In this document: positions 44,356 to 53,488 of the stretch, one piece after another
Numbering within the stretch: the first letter of the stretch is position 1
Layout: the number at the start of each line of letters is the position of its first letter
Position numbers and translations under genes: made by a program
Assembly (NCBI GenBank): GCA_964651785.1
Contig: CAZYWJ010000001.1
Span: 62,001-126,000 of the forward strand
DNA: 64,000 nt
From: JAKVAV01 sp964651785
GTDB taxonomy: Bacteria; Bacteroidota; Bacteroidia; Flavobacteriales_D; Cryomorphaceae
Reading direction: 5' to 3'
Notes under the pieces: model-generated
Databases searched by the model: none
What the model was told of the DNA's origin: nothing
Seen by the model: only the letters and a program-made list of their open reading frames with translations

Positions 44356-44827
44356 CCAATCGCTTCAAAGCGGAAAGTAAAACTGCATAAAATACGCCCA
44401 TCGCCAAGAAGAAAAGTACTGCCAGTACCGAAAAGTTTCTCAACGAAAAAAATTGCTCGACCCCTCGTCTGAGCTCTGCTTCGTCGAGATCGGGATTGGC
44501 TTCAAACTCACGCGCGGTGATCATATCCACCATATTGGGAAAATAATTGGTATCCGCGAAAGCGTAAAAAGTGTAAATGAAAATTGCCATAGCCACCGAA
44601 AAGACGGCATTTAGCCTCAGCGAATTGAGTGCATCTCGCTTGAAATCAGTTTTAGGCTCACGTGGCCAAATGGCGTAAATGGTCAAAAGCGGAAAAGCTG
44701 CCAAGAGCAGAAAGAGAAAGATTTCTTCCTGATAGGGAAAATCGGCATTGATAAAAAAGAGAACGAGTCGCAGAGCCATAAGACCCAATGCGACTCGCAC
44801 TGAAATATTCACACTCGGGTGGGTCAT
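44345..44827 (-). CDS. DUF4199-like integral membrane protein
   Basis: A membrane protein of 160 residues with four predicted helices (about residues 9-27, 35-53, 72-92 and 130-152) and an acidic loop (EFEANPDLDEAELRRGVEQFF). The layout and the loop after helix 3 match DUF4199 proteins common in Bacteroidota; function unknown. Its ATG (44825-44827) shares one base with the stop of rho, so it is coupled to rho, and its end overlaps convergent mpl by 11 bases. Confidence 0.7.
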   Translation of the reverse strand: MTHPSVNISVRVALGLMALRLVLFFINADFPYQEEIFLFLLLAAFPLLTIYAIWPREPKTDFKRDALNSLRLNAVFSVAMAIFIYTFYAFADTNYFPNMVDMITAREFEANPDLDEAELRRGVEQFFSLRNFSVLAVLFFLAMGVFYAVLLSALKRLVIR

Positions 44828-46629
44828 TATCCGTTCATTGAGATCAGGAATTCTTCATTCGAACGCGTCTGTTCAACCCGCCCTTTGATAAATTCCATCG
44901 CTTCGATCGGATTCATATCCGCGATGTGCTTGCGCAAAATCCAAATTCTCTGCAGCACATCTTTCGACAATAAGAGATCTTCTTTTCGAGTACCTGAGGC
45001 CAATATGTCGATGGCAGGATAGATTCTTCTGTTCGAAATTTTTCTTTCGAGCTGAAGCTCCATGTTACCCGTTCCTTTAAATTCTTCGAAAATTACTTCG
45101 TCCATTTTCGATCCCGTATCGGTAAGGGCTGTCGCCAAAATGGAAAGCGAACCGCCGTTTTCGATTTTTCGGGCAGCACCAAAGAAACGCTTTGGCTTTT
45201 GCAATGCATTCGCATCAACCCCACCTGAAAGTACTTTTCCTGAAGCAGGGGAAACCGTGTTATAAGCTCGCGCCAATCGGGTGATGGAGTCAAGCAGAAT
45301 ACACACATCGTGTCCGCACTCTACCATTCTCTTGGCCTTCTCCAGTACGATGTTGGCAATTTTCACGTGTTGTGAAGCGGGCTCATCGAAAGTCGAAGCA
45401 ACGACCTCGGCATTTACCGAACGCTTCATGTCCGTCACCTCCTCGGGACGTTCGTCGATGAGAAGGATGATCAAATAAACTTCAGGATGGTTGGCTGCTA
45501 TTCCATTAGCCACATCTTTAAGTAAAGTCGTTTTACCCGTTTTCGGTTGCGATACAATCAATCCACGTTGACCTTTCCCGATAGGAGCGAAAAGATCCAT
45601 AATTCGCGTACTGACATTTTTATTGTCGCCTGCCAAGTTGAATTTCTCCTGCGGGAAGAGGGGGGTAAGGTATTTAAACGGAACACGGTCTCTGACGAAG
45701 TCAGGGCTACGTCCGTTGATTTCTTCTACTTTGATGAGCGGGAAGTATTTCTCGCCTTCTTTCGGCGGACGAACATGTCCTACTACCGTATCCCCCGTTC
45801 TCAAGCCAAAAAGCTTGATTTGCGATTGTGAAACGTATACATCGTCAGGCGAATTGAGGTAATTGTAGTCAGAAGATCTTAAGAAGCCATAACCGTCAGG
45901 CATGGTTTCCAAGACCCCTTCCGTTTCTACCAGTCCGTCAAAGTTGTAGTAATCGTCGCGCTTTTGCGGCGGCTGATTTCGTTGTGGTCTGGGATTCGGA
46001 CGATGCTTTTGATTTTTATCGTCGTCATTACGCGACTTGTCATTTCGGTCCTGATTGTCCGAAGGGCGTCGACGATCATTTGAAGAATTGCGGTCGTCGC
46101 GATTTGATCGGTCATCGCGATTGTTTCGATCATTATTACTTCTGCGATCATTCGACTTACTCCGATCCTGATTGTCCTTAGACTGATCGTCGGACTTATC
46201 GTTGGAATTATTGTTATCGTTAGAGCGATCAGATCGCGAGGAAGGCTTATTGTTTTGATTTCTATCTGAATCCGACTTGCGATCGGGCCGAGGTCTCGGC
46301 TTACGCTCTTCTTTCTGATCAGAATTATTATCGGAAAACAAATCCGTCTTGTCCTCTGATTTTTTCTCTTCGCCTGAAACTTTCGGTGGATCCACCTCTT
46401 TGGCCGTCACTTTAAATGTCTTTGGCTTACGAGCCGGTTTTGCTTCCTTCTTTTCAACGGCGGGTTCCGCGGACTGCTGCTTTTTCGGAGGGTTAATTGC
46501 TTGCTCATCCAGGATTCTGTAGATGAGGTCTTGTTTTTTTAGAGACTCTGTTCTTTTGACATTCAGCTCTTTAGCAATAGTTCTGAGTTCGGCTACTTTT
46601 TTACCGTTTAATTCAATGATGTCGTACAT
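44827..46629 (-). CDS. rho: transcription termination factor Rho with long disordered insert
   Basis: Hexameric RNA helicase that ends transcription. Residues 1-45 are the Rho N-terminal helical domain. Residues 46-226 are an insert rich in Asp, Asn, Arg, Ser, Lys and Gln (the core from about 98 is almost only these). Then come the RNA-binding cold-shock-like domain (GVLETMPDGYGFLRSSDYNYL) and the ATPase with P-loop SQPKTGKTTLL, Walker B ILLIDERPEEV, Q-loop and R-loop (ALTDTGSKMDEVIFEEFKGTG). The helicase part is complete. Disordered inserts of this type are characteristic of Bacteroidota Rho. Confidence 0.97.
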   Translation of the reverse strand: MYDIIELNGKKVAELRTIAKELNVKRTESLKKQDLIYRILDEQAINPPKKQQSAEPAVEKKEAKPARKPKTFKVTAKEVDPPKVSGEEKKSEDKTDLFSDNNSDQKEERKPRPRPDRKSDSDRNQNNKPSSRSDRSNDNNNSNDKSDDQSKDNQDRSKSNDRRSNNDRNNRDDRSNRDDRNSSNDRRRPSDNQDRNDKSRNDDDKNQKHRPNPRPQRNQPPQKRDDYYNFDGLVETEGVLETMPDGYGFLRSSDYNYLNSPDDVYVSQSQIKLFGLRTGDTVVGHVRPPKEGEKYFPLIKVEEINGRSPDFVRDRVPFKYLTPLFPQEKFNLAGDNKNVSTRIMDLFAPIGKGQRGLIVSQPKTGKTTLLKDVANGIAANHPEVYLIILLIDERPEEVTDMKRSVNAEVVASTFDEPASQHVKIANIVLEKAKRMVECGHDVCILLDSITRLARAYNTVSPASGKVLSGGVDANALQKPKRFFGAARKIENGGSLSILATALTDTGSKMDEVIFEEFKGTGNMELQLERKISNRRIYPAIDILASGTRKEDLLLSKDVLQRIWILRKHIADMNPIEAMEFIKGRVEQTRSNEEFLISMNG

Positions 46630-46777
46630 CGACTAAGAAATTATATTAAGATGTTGTGTTCAAGTAGTTATTGAGGATAGTGCGACAGAAGAGATCTATC
46701 GGCTCACTGATGGTGCAATGATACAACAATTCGCATCAAAGCCGGTTCGAATCTAAAAAAAATATCACAAACGATCG

Positions 46778-46811
46778 TTGAAAAGACGGGGTATTTTATA
46801 TCCTATATTTG
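46778..46811 (+). promoter_or_regulatory. promoter of the DUF4293 gene (TTG-N23-TAtaTTTG)
   Basis: TTG at 46778-46780 and TATATTTG at 46804-46811, with a 23-base spacer at the upper limit for this sigma factor. The ATG is 27 bases after the -7 box. Confidence 0.65.
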
Positions 46812-46838
46812 CGCGGCAATAATTTCAATGCACAAAAA

Positions 46839-47315
46839 ATGATTCAGCGTTCACAAACCATTTATCTCTTTCTGGCCGCTATGGCGGGACTATTAACCTT
46901 TTTTCTTCCTTTTGCTCATTTCCTACAAGACGGCGTGAAGCTTTCCGAGTACGCGACATTTGGTGTTTTTAATGTTCAGAGCGACTTGATTGAAATGTCA
47001 GGTCCCTTTGCTTTTCCGGTTTGGGTTTTTAGTGTTCTCGCCTCCATTATTCCCGTGGTAGCTATTCTGCTTTTCAAAAAGCGACCGATTCAATTAAAAA
47101 TCACTCGTTTGGCCTTACTCACTAATTTGGGCTTCATCGTATTCTTGTTTTTTGCAATTGACTCCATTCATACTGATCTCTACGGAATGGAAGTCGGAAT
47201 ATTATACCATGCCGGATTCTATATGCCTGTCATTGCCATACCTTTTCTCTTCTTAGCCATTCGAGGCATAAAGCGCGATGAAGCATTGGTAAAGTCATTG
47301 GACAGAATCCGCTAG
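46839..47315 (+). CDS. DUF4293 family membrane protein
   Basis: Inner-membrane protein of 158 residues with four hydrophobic helices. The ATG at 46839 gives MIQRSQTIYLFLAAMAGLL, the usual family opening; the in-frame TTG at 46809 lies inside the promoter and is rejected. DUF4293 is confined to Bacteroidota and has no assigned function; it is often found next to rho, as here (divergent). The stop overlaps the convergent phosphoesterase stop in a palindromic CTAG. Confidence 0.85.
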   Translation: MIQRSQTIYLFLAAMAGLLTFFLPFAHFLQDGVKLSEYATFGVFNVQSDLIEMSGPFAFPVWVFSVLASIIPVVAILLFKKRPIQLKITRLALLTNLGFIVFLFFAIDSIHTDLYGMEVGILYHAGFYMPVIAIPFLFLAIRGIKRDEALVKSLDRIR

Positions 47316-47812
47316 ACACCTCTTTTGCCGAGCTCAATAATCTCGGGCTCTACAATTTGTCCCTTCTCAATTGCGAATCTTATCATGGTTCGCATTTTAT
47401 GAAAGCCATGTTTTCCCGCCGCTCCCGGATTTAAATGAATCATTCCCGATTTCGGGTCACGTTGGATTATCAGAATATGGGAGTGACCGCAAATAAAGAT
47501 ATTAGGTCGATTAGCCCTAATCATCTCCTTCACACGAGCGGGATATTTACCTGGCCTTCCGGCAATGTGGGTGATGTAGCATTTCGCACCCGCAGTTTCA
47601 AAAATATTGTCGAGAGGGTAGGTGCTGCGCAATGAAATTTCGTCTATGTTTCCATAAACGGCGCGAACTTCTGCAAGATCGTGAAGCGGTTTCATCACTT
47701 CGTGACTACCGATATCGCCTGCATGCCATATTTCATCGCACCCCTTCAAATGATGAAGAATTCGATCGTCCATATAACCATGCGTGTCTGAGAGAAGTCC
47801 GATTCGTTTCAT
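47312..47812 (-). CDS. YfcE-type metallophosphoesterase
   Basis: Calcineurin-like phosphoesterase of 166 residues. The metal-binding blocks are in order: GLLSDTHGYMDD (D-x-H), WHAGDIGS (GD), YGNIDE (GN-D), ITHIAGRPG (His) and CGHSHI (GHxH). The size and motifs match the small YfcE/MJ0936 phosphodiesterase group. Cytosolic; substrate unknown. Its start overlaps the divergent truA region, and its stop overlaps the DUF4293 stop by 4 bases. Confidence 0.92.
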   Translation of the reverse strand: MKRIGLLSDTHGYMDDRILHHLKGCDEIWHAGDIGSHEVMKPLHDLAEVRAVYGNIDEISLRSTYPLDNIFETAGAKCYITHIAGRPGKYPARVKEMIRANRPNIFICGHSHILIIQRDPKSGMIHLNPGAAGKHGFHKMRTMIRFAIEKGQIVEPEIIELGKRGV

Positions 47813-47813
47813 G

Positions 47814-47821
47814 TACTTTTG
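47814..47821 (+). promoter_or_regulatory. -7 box (TActTTTG) deciding the truA start
   Basis: TACTTTTG ends 13 bases before the TTG at 47835. Transcription starting 5-7 bases after it would exclude the upstream ATG at 47811, so it supports TTG as the truA start. Confidence 0.6.
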
Positions 47822-47834
47822 CGAAAAAATTGAC

Positions 47835-48566
47835 TTGACGCGCTACTTTTTAAAATTGGCATACGATGGCACAAACTATTCCGGCTGGCAAATTCAGCCC
47901 AAAGTTACGACCGTTCAAGGAACCTTGGAAAATGCGCTGAGAATTTTGGTGAAAGATTTCCGTGCGCTGATAGGCTGCGGAAGAACGGATGCGGGTGTGC
48001 ACGCACGCGAGTATTACGCTCACTTTGATACGGAACTTCCGCTTCATCCCGAGTTTCTCTACAAACTCAATGCTATCCTGCCACCGGATATTGCCGTGGA
48101 TGAGTGCAACGAAGTAGATGGTCAGTTGCATGCGCGTTTCTCTGCCGATTACCGCGAGTACAAATATTATATGCACTTCAGAAAGATTCCATTTAAGAAC
48201 GCTTACTCTGTATACCACGTTAAAGAGCTGAATCCGGATTTACTCAATGAAGCTTGCGAAATGTTAATCGGGGAGCATGATTTCTCCAGTTTTAGCAAGA
48301 GCAATACGCAGGTTAAGACGAATATTTGTCAATTAAAAACGGCTCATTGGGAACCAATCGAGGATGGGCTTGTTTTCACGATTGGTGCGAATCGTTTTTT
48401 ACGAAATATGGTCCGAGCAATCGTCGGAACACTTCTACCTATCGGGGAAGGACTCGATCCACCCGGCAAAATGTTGGAGGTATTGGAAAAAAAAGACCGT
48501 ACTTCGGCAGGAAAATCGGCCCACCCGCAAGGACTTTTCTTACACCACATAAACTACCCTGACTAA
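47835..48566 (+). CDS. truA: tRNA pseudouridine synthase A
   Basis: Modifies uridines 38-40 in the tRNA anticodon stem. At 243 residues it is the usual size. Motifs: YFLKLAYDGTNYSGWQIQP, catalytic Asp in GCGRTDAGVHAREY, HARFSADYREYKYY, and NRFLRNMVRAIVGTLL near the end. The start is TTG at 47835, matching the family N-terminus; the ATG at 47811 lies upstream of the predicted transcription start. Its stop is immediately followed by the ATG of the ABC exporter, so they form an operon. Divergent from the phosphoesterase. Confidence 0.93.
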   Translation: MTRYFLKLAYDGTNYSGWQIQPKVTTVQGTLENALRILVKDFRALIGCGRTDAGVHAREYYAHFDTELPLHPEFLYKLNAILPPDIAVDECNEVDGQLHARFSADYREYKYYMHFRKIPFKNAYSVYHVKELNPDLLNEACEMLIGEHDFSSFSKSNTQVKTNICQLKTAHWEPIEDGLVFTIGANRFLRNMVRAIVGTLLPIGEGLDPPGKMLEVLEKKDRTSAGKSAHPQGLFLHHINYPD

Positions 48567-50324
48567 ATGGCTCAAGTAACGGGCAAAGCATTCGATACCA
48601 AATTATTTTCCAGAGTGATGGTCTATGCCAAACCGTATATGCACGTTTTGTATAAGGCATTAGCGCTTACCATCTTCTTAGCTATAGTCGGAGTTTTAAG
48701 GCCTTATTTAATCGGTCTGGCTGTAGATGAATACGTGGTGGCGGGCAACTCTAACGGACTCCTCACTTTAACACTGGTTATTGTCGGCGTTTTATTCATC
48801 GAGGCATTCATGCAGTTTTACCAGACTTATTACAGCAACTGGCTGGGACAATCAGTCACTATCGATATTCGCTCCAAGCTTTTTTCGCACATTACTTCAT
48901 TCAAGCTAAAATATTTTGATAAAACTGCCATCGGTACGCTTGTAACCCGCTGCATCAGTGATATCGAGACGATAGCTCAGATTTTTTCTCAGGGCTTGCT
49001 TTCCATTATGGGAGAACTCCTCAAGCTGATTGCCGTGATCGCCGTTATGTTTTGGGTTTCTTGGAAATTGACGCTATACAGCTTGGCACCCATTCCCTTT
49101 TTAATCATAGCCATGATCGTTTTCAAGAATGCCATCAAAAGGGCATTTCAGGAGGTGAGAACGCAGGTTTCAAAATTGAATGCTTTCGTACAGGAGCACA
49201 TTACGGGGATGGTAATTGTTCAGGTATTCAACCGAGAAGAAAGAGAGAAAGAGAAATTCAGAGCGATTAATAACGAACATAAAAAGGCACACATTCGAAG
49301 TGTCTGGGCTTATTCGATCTTCTTTCCCGTTGTCGAAATATTGTCAGCCATATCACTGGCTTTTCTCGTTTGGTGGGGAGTCGGCGGAGTTCTGGAAGGA
49401 GAAGTGACCCAAGGAGACCTCGTTATGTTTATTCTCTTGATCTACATGCTCTTTCGACCTATTCGGCAATTGGCCGACCGTTTTAACGTGTTGCAAATGG
49501 GAATGGTCGGCTCAGAACGAGTTTTCAGAGTATTGGATACGAGCGAGCAAATTCAGGATACGGGTACGCTTGACTCGGGTATAAAAGGCAACATTAAATT
49601 TGAGAATGTTTGGTTTGCCTACAATGATGAAGAGTGGGTACTAAAAGATATCTCTTTTGAGGCAAAAGAAGGAGAGACGATTGCTTTTGTTGGTGCTACG
49701 GGAGCAGGAAAATCATCCATTGTCAATTTGGTCAATCGCTTTTACGAATTTCAAAAAGGCGAAATTAAGATAGACGAAACGCCCATCCGAGATTACGATT
49801 TGGATTACTTGCGCAACGAAATTGCCGTCGTTCTCCAAGATGTATTCTTATTCTCGACTTCCATCAAAGAAAACATCACACTTCAAAATGATGAAATAAA
49901 AATGGAAGAGGTGAAGAAAGCCGCTGAAGCCGTTGGTGCCGGAAAATTTATTGAAAAGCTTCCGGGTGGATACGATTATGATGTAAAAGAAAGGGGAGGA
50001 ATGCTCAGTGTCGGACAGCGACAATTGATCAGCTTCATCAGAGCTTACGTATACAATCCCAAGGTTTTAATTCTGGACGAGGCAACTTCTTCGGTGGATA
50101 CAGATTCAGAATTAATGATACAACACGCGATTGATCGCCTGACCAAAAACCGAACGAGCATAGTCATAGCTCATCGCTTGAGCACAATACAAAAAGCGGA
50201 TCGAATAATTGTTTTGGAAAAAGGAGAGGTTATCGAGCAGGGTACTCATCAAGAGCTTCTCAGCATCGATGGGCATTACAAGAAGCTTTTTGATTTGCAG
50301 TTTAAAGAAGAGGTAAGGGATTAA
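48567..50324 (+). CDS. ABC exporter half-transporter, MsbA/LmrA-like
   Basis: Homodimeric type of exporter, 585 residues. Six membrane helices occupy residues about 20-320. The nucleotide-binding domain has Walker A VGATGAGKSSIVNL, Q-loop VVLQDVFLFS, signature LSVGQRQL, Walker B VLILDEATSSVD and H-loop IVIAHRLSTI. All ATPase motifs are intact. It begins directly at the truA stop and ends in a TTAA that doubles as the stop of convergent uvrA. Likely substrate is a lipid or drug; not determined. Confidence 0.94.
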   Translation: MAQVTGKAFDTKLFSRVMVYAKPYMHVLYKALALTIFLAIVGVLRPYLIGLAVDEYVVAGNSNGLLTLTLVIVGVLFIEAFMQFYQTYYSNWLGQSVTIDIRSKLFSHITSFKLKYFDKTAIGTLVTRCISDIETIAQIFSQGLLSIMGELLKLIAVIAVMFWVSWKLTLYSLAPIPFLIIAMIVFKNAIKRAFQEVRTQVSKLNAFVQEHITGMVIVQVFNREEREKEKFRAINNEHKKAHIRSVWAYSIFFPVVEILSAISLAFLVWWGVGGVLEGEVTQGDLVMFILLIYMLFRPIRQLADRFNVLQMGMVGSERVFRVLDTSEQIQDTGTLDSGIKGNIKFENVWFAYNDEEWVLKDISFEAKEGETIAFVGATGAGKSSIVNLVNRFYEFQKGEIKIDETPIRDYDLDYLRNEIAVVLQDVFLFSTSIKENITLQNDEIKMEEVKKAAEAVGAGKFIEKLPGGYDYDVKERGGMLSVGQRQLISFIRAYVYNPKVLILDEATSSVDTDSELMIQHAIDRLTKNRTSIVIAHRLSTIQKADRIIVLEKGEVIEQGTHQELLSIDGHYKKLFDLQFKEEVRD

Positions 50325-53283
50325 AACTTCTCTTTCAGATACCTCGCAGTCAGAGAACCTTTTTGCTTTACTAATTCTTCGGGCCTTCCGGCAAATACGA
50401 CTTGGCCACCGGCTTCACCACCTTCGGGACCCATATCTATTATCCAATCTGCACTTTTCAAGACATCCGTATTGTGCTCGATTACGAAAACGCTGTTTCC
50501 GCGGTGAATCAGTTCGTTGAAGCTGTCCAGTAATTTGGCCACATCATGAAAATGCAATCCCGTAGTGGGCTCATCAAAAATAAATAAGGTGTGCGGCTCT
50601 GAGTCACCCTTTGCCAAAAAGGCAGCCAGCTTTGTTCGCTGAGCTTCACCACCACTCAGGGTATTTGATGATTGACCTAATTGAACGTACCCCAATCCTA
50701 CTTTTTCCAAAGGAGTAAGTTTATCGACAATTTTCCGTGCCGCGTTGCTCTTCTCATCTTCTTCAAAAAAAGCAATGGATTCACTTACGGTCATGGATAA
50801 AACTTCAGCGATATTCTTTCCTCGGTATTTGATCTCCAGCGTTTCTTCTTTGTAGCGGGTTCCTTTGCAGCTATCGCAGGTAAGGTAAATATCCGCCATA
50901 AACTGCATTTCTATCTTCACTACGCCTTCACCCTCGCAAGTTTCGCAGCGTCCGCCTTTTACATTAAAGCTGAAAGTGCCGGGCTTGTAATCTCTTAATT
51001 TGGCTAATTTTTGCGATGCATAAAGCTGTCTTATTTCATCGAAAGCTTTGACGTAGGTCACGGGATTGGAGCGAGAGCTTTTACCGATTGGGTTTTGATC
51101 AATGAACTCAATGGCTTTAATCAACTTCAGGTCTCCTTCCAACCCATCGTGGTCGCCCATCTTATTCCCGTATTCTCCGAGATTTTTTTGAAGGGCAGGG
51201 TAGAGGACGCTATTCACTAAAGTGGACTTGCCGCTTCCACTCACTCCCGACACGGCAACCAAGCATTCCAAAGGAAACTGCACATCAATGTCTTTGAGGT
51301 TATTTTCTCGCGCACCTTTAATGGTAATTGAATTTTTCCAAGTTCGTACTTTCTTTGGCAATTCAATTTCCTTTCTTCCCGTCAGGTAATCAGCCGTCAG
51401 AGAACTTTGAGCGGTCAGCAGCTCTTCGTGATTTCCCTGAAAAACGAGTTCGCCACCATGGGTACCTGCTTCGGGACCCATGTCCACAATTTGATCGGCC
51501 GCTTTCATGATTTCTTCGTCGTGCTCTACGACGATCACCGTGTTTCCAAGCTTTTGAAGAGATCGCAAAACTTCGATCAACCGATTGGTATCATGCGGGT
51601 GCAATCCGATACTCGGCTCATCGAGGATGTACATGCTGCCCACCAAGCTGCTGCCAAGAGAGGTAGCCAGCTTGATTCGCTGTGATTCTCCGCCCGAAAG
51701 GGTGTTCGAAAGTCGATTTAACGTCAAGTATCCGAGTCCGACATCGCAGAGATACTGAAGTCTGTTTGTGACTTCCGTCAAAATGCGTTTGGCCACTTGT
51801 CGTTCCCCTTCTGACAAATCGAGGTTGCGCAAAGCCACCACACTTTTGCTCACGGGCATGGCTAGTAATTGAACGATGGAATGGCCGCCAACTTTTACGT
51901 AAGTGGCATCTTTCCTGAGTCTCGATCCTTTGCAATCAGGACAAGTCGTCTTACCGCGATACCGACTCAGCATTACGCGGTATTGAATTTTGTAAGACTT
52001 AGATTCCAGGTATTTGAAGAACTTGTTCAGCCCTTTGAAGTACTTATTTCCCGTCCAAAGCAGGTCAACTTCTTCTTCGGTCAATTTATTAAAAGGTCGA
52101 TGAACGGGGAAACCGAATTTGTCAGCATTGTAAATCAACTCATCCTTCCACTTGCTTAATTTTTCTCCTCTCCAAGGTACAATGGCATCATCATACACGC
52201 TGAGGCTTCGATTCGGAATAACGGCATCGGGGTCAATACCGATAACACTTCCAAAGCCTTCACAGACTTTACAAGCACCAACGGGATTGTTGAAACTAAA
52301 AAAGTGTTCCGTGGGAATTTCAAAGGTCATCCCGTCTTTTTCAAATCGGTTTGAAAAGGTATGCGTGCCTTCTTTATTTCCGTCCAAAACTTCCAATTGG
52401 CATTCTCCCTCTCCTTCAAAAAATGCGGTTTGAATGGAATCAGCCACACGTGCATCATTCTCTTCATCGGTCGCTTTTCTAACTACACGATCGAGCACAA
52501 TGGAAACGTTTGATCCTTTTTTTGCTTCGGCTTCTTCCAAGCGAACTACGGAATCGTCAACCTTAACCCTGGCAAAACCTTGTTGCTTGAGAATATCAAA
52601 TTCTTGCATCCAATTTCTTCCTTTCCTTGGCGATATAGGAGCCATGATCATGCACTTGGTGCCTTCTTCTAAAGAATGAAAGAAATCCATCACATCCGTT
52701 ACGGTTTCTCGCTTTACTTCTTCGNNNNNNNNNNNNNNNNNNNNNNNNNNNNNNNNNNNNNNNNNNNNNNNNNNNNNNNNNNNNNNNNNNNNNNNNNNNN
52801 NNNNNNNNNNNNNNNNNNNNNNNNTAAAGAATGAAAGAAATCCATCACATCCGTTACGGTTTCTCGCTTTACTTCTTCGCCTGATATGGGACTGATGGTT
52901 TTACCGATTCTGGCAAAGAGCAATTTTAGATAATCATATATCTCAGTCGAAGTACCTACCGTAGATCGCGCATTTCGAGTAGTCACCTTTTGCTCAATGG
53001 CAATTGCAGGCGATATTCCGTCGATTGCTTCGACCTCCGGTTTATCCATCTTTCCCATAAACTGACGAGCATATGAGGATAGGCTTTCAACATATCTGCG
53101 CTGACCTTCTGCATAAAGTGTGTCAAAAGCCAACGAAGATTTTCCCGAGCCCGAAAGTCCCGTAATAACAATGAATTTCCCGCGTGGTAAGGCAATGGTG
53201 ACTCCTTTCAGATTGTGAGTACGGGCTTTTTTAATTATAATATGTGTCTTGGAATCAACGTGCTTAGCCGTTTTTGTACTCAT
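50321..53283 (-). CDS. uvrA: excinuclease ABC subunit A (one gene split by a false gap)
   Basis: Damage-recognition ATPase of nucleotide excision repair, 935 residues after collapsing the false gap, matching the family's usual length. The N-terminal ATPase has GLSGSGKSSLAFDTLYAEGQ. Zinc motifs (CKVCEGFG, CPDCKGSR, CETCEGEG, CDSCKGTR) lie in the insertion and C-terminal domains, and there are two signature motifs (LSGGESQRIKLA and LSGGEAQRTKLA). The 100 N at 52725 has identical 55-base flanks, and removing 155 bases keeps the frame, so this is not a pseudogene. A TAaaTTTG -7 box (53318-53325) lies about 35 bases upstream of the ATG. Confidence 0.96.
52670..52879. repeat. 55-base duplicated contig ends around a false gap
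   Basis: 52670-52724 and 52825-52879 are identical and surround 100 N. Collapsing 155 bases restores uvrA. Confidence 0.97.
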
Positions 53284-53307
53284 ATGGGAAGTCGGGGATT
53301 AACATTT

Positions 53308-53336
53308 TTTGGAACGGCAAATTTATCACATATTTG
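53308..53336 (+). promoter_or_regulatory. candidate promoter for the ECF sigma gene (TTTG-N17-CAtaTTTG)
   Basis: TTTG at 53308-53311 and CATATTTG at 53329-53336, 17 bases apart. It would give a leader of about 145 bases before the sigma-factor ATG. It overlaps the uvrA -7 box on the other strand. Confidence 0.45.
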
Positions 53337-53343
53337 CCTGCAA
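53318..53343 (-). promoter_or_regulatory. candidate uvrA promoter (TTG-N15-TAaaTTTG)
   Basis: On the minus strand, TAAATTTG at 53318-53325 and TTG at 53341-53343 with a short 15-base spacer. The -7 box is a perfect consensus; the -33 spacing is less than usual. No LexA-type palindrome is obvious. Confidence 0.5.
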
Positions 53344-53475
53344 CGAAGAAATAACATATCTTAGTGCCTGTTGTTCGTATAGAAGTGCGGACATTTTTTT
53401 TGAAAATCACCCGAAAACATTTTTTGCCTATAGCATACATCTACTCCTGAATTTTTTTATTCACTACTACTAATT

Positions 53476-53483
53476 AAAAGGAG
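53476..53483 (+). promoter_or_regulatory. Shine-Dalgarno-like site before the ECF sigma gene
   Basis: AAAAGGAG followed by 5 bases and ATG. Strong purine-rich sites like this are uncommon in Bacteroidota, and most starts in the window lack one. Confidence 0.5.
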
Positions 53484-53488
53484 AAAGT

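Noticed and set aside
45927..46260. Long frames inside the low-complexity insert of rho on both strands.
   Set aside because: They arise from repetitive codons for Asp, Asn, Arg and Ser in rho and have no independent start signal or homology.
47784..47834. Upstream extension of TruA to start before 47835.
   Set aside because: It places extra residues before the conserved family start and upstream of the predicted transcription start; TTG at 47835 fits better.
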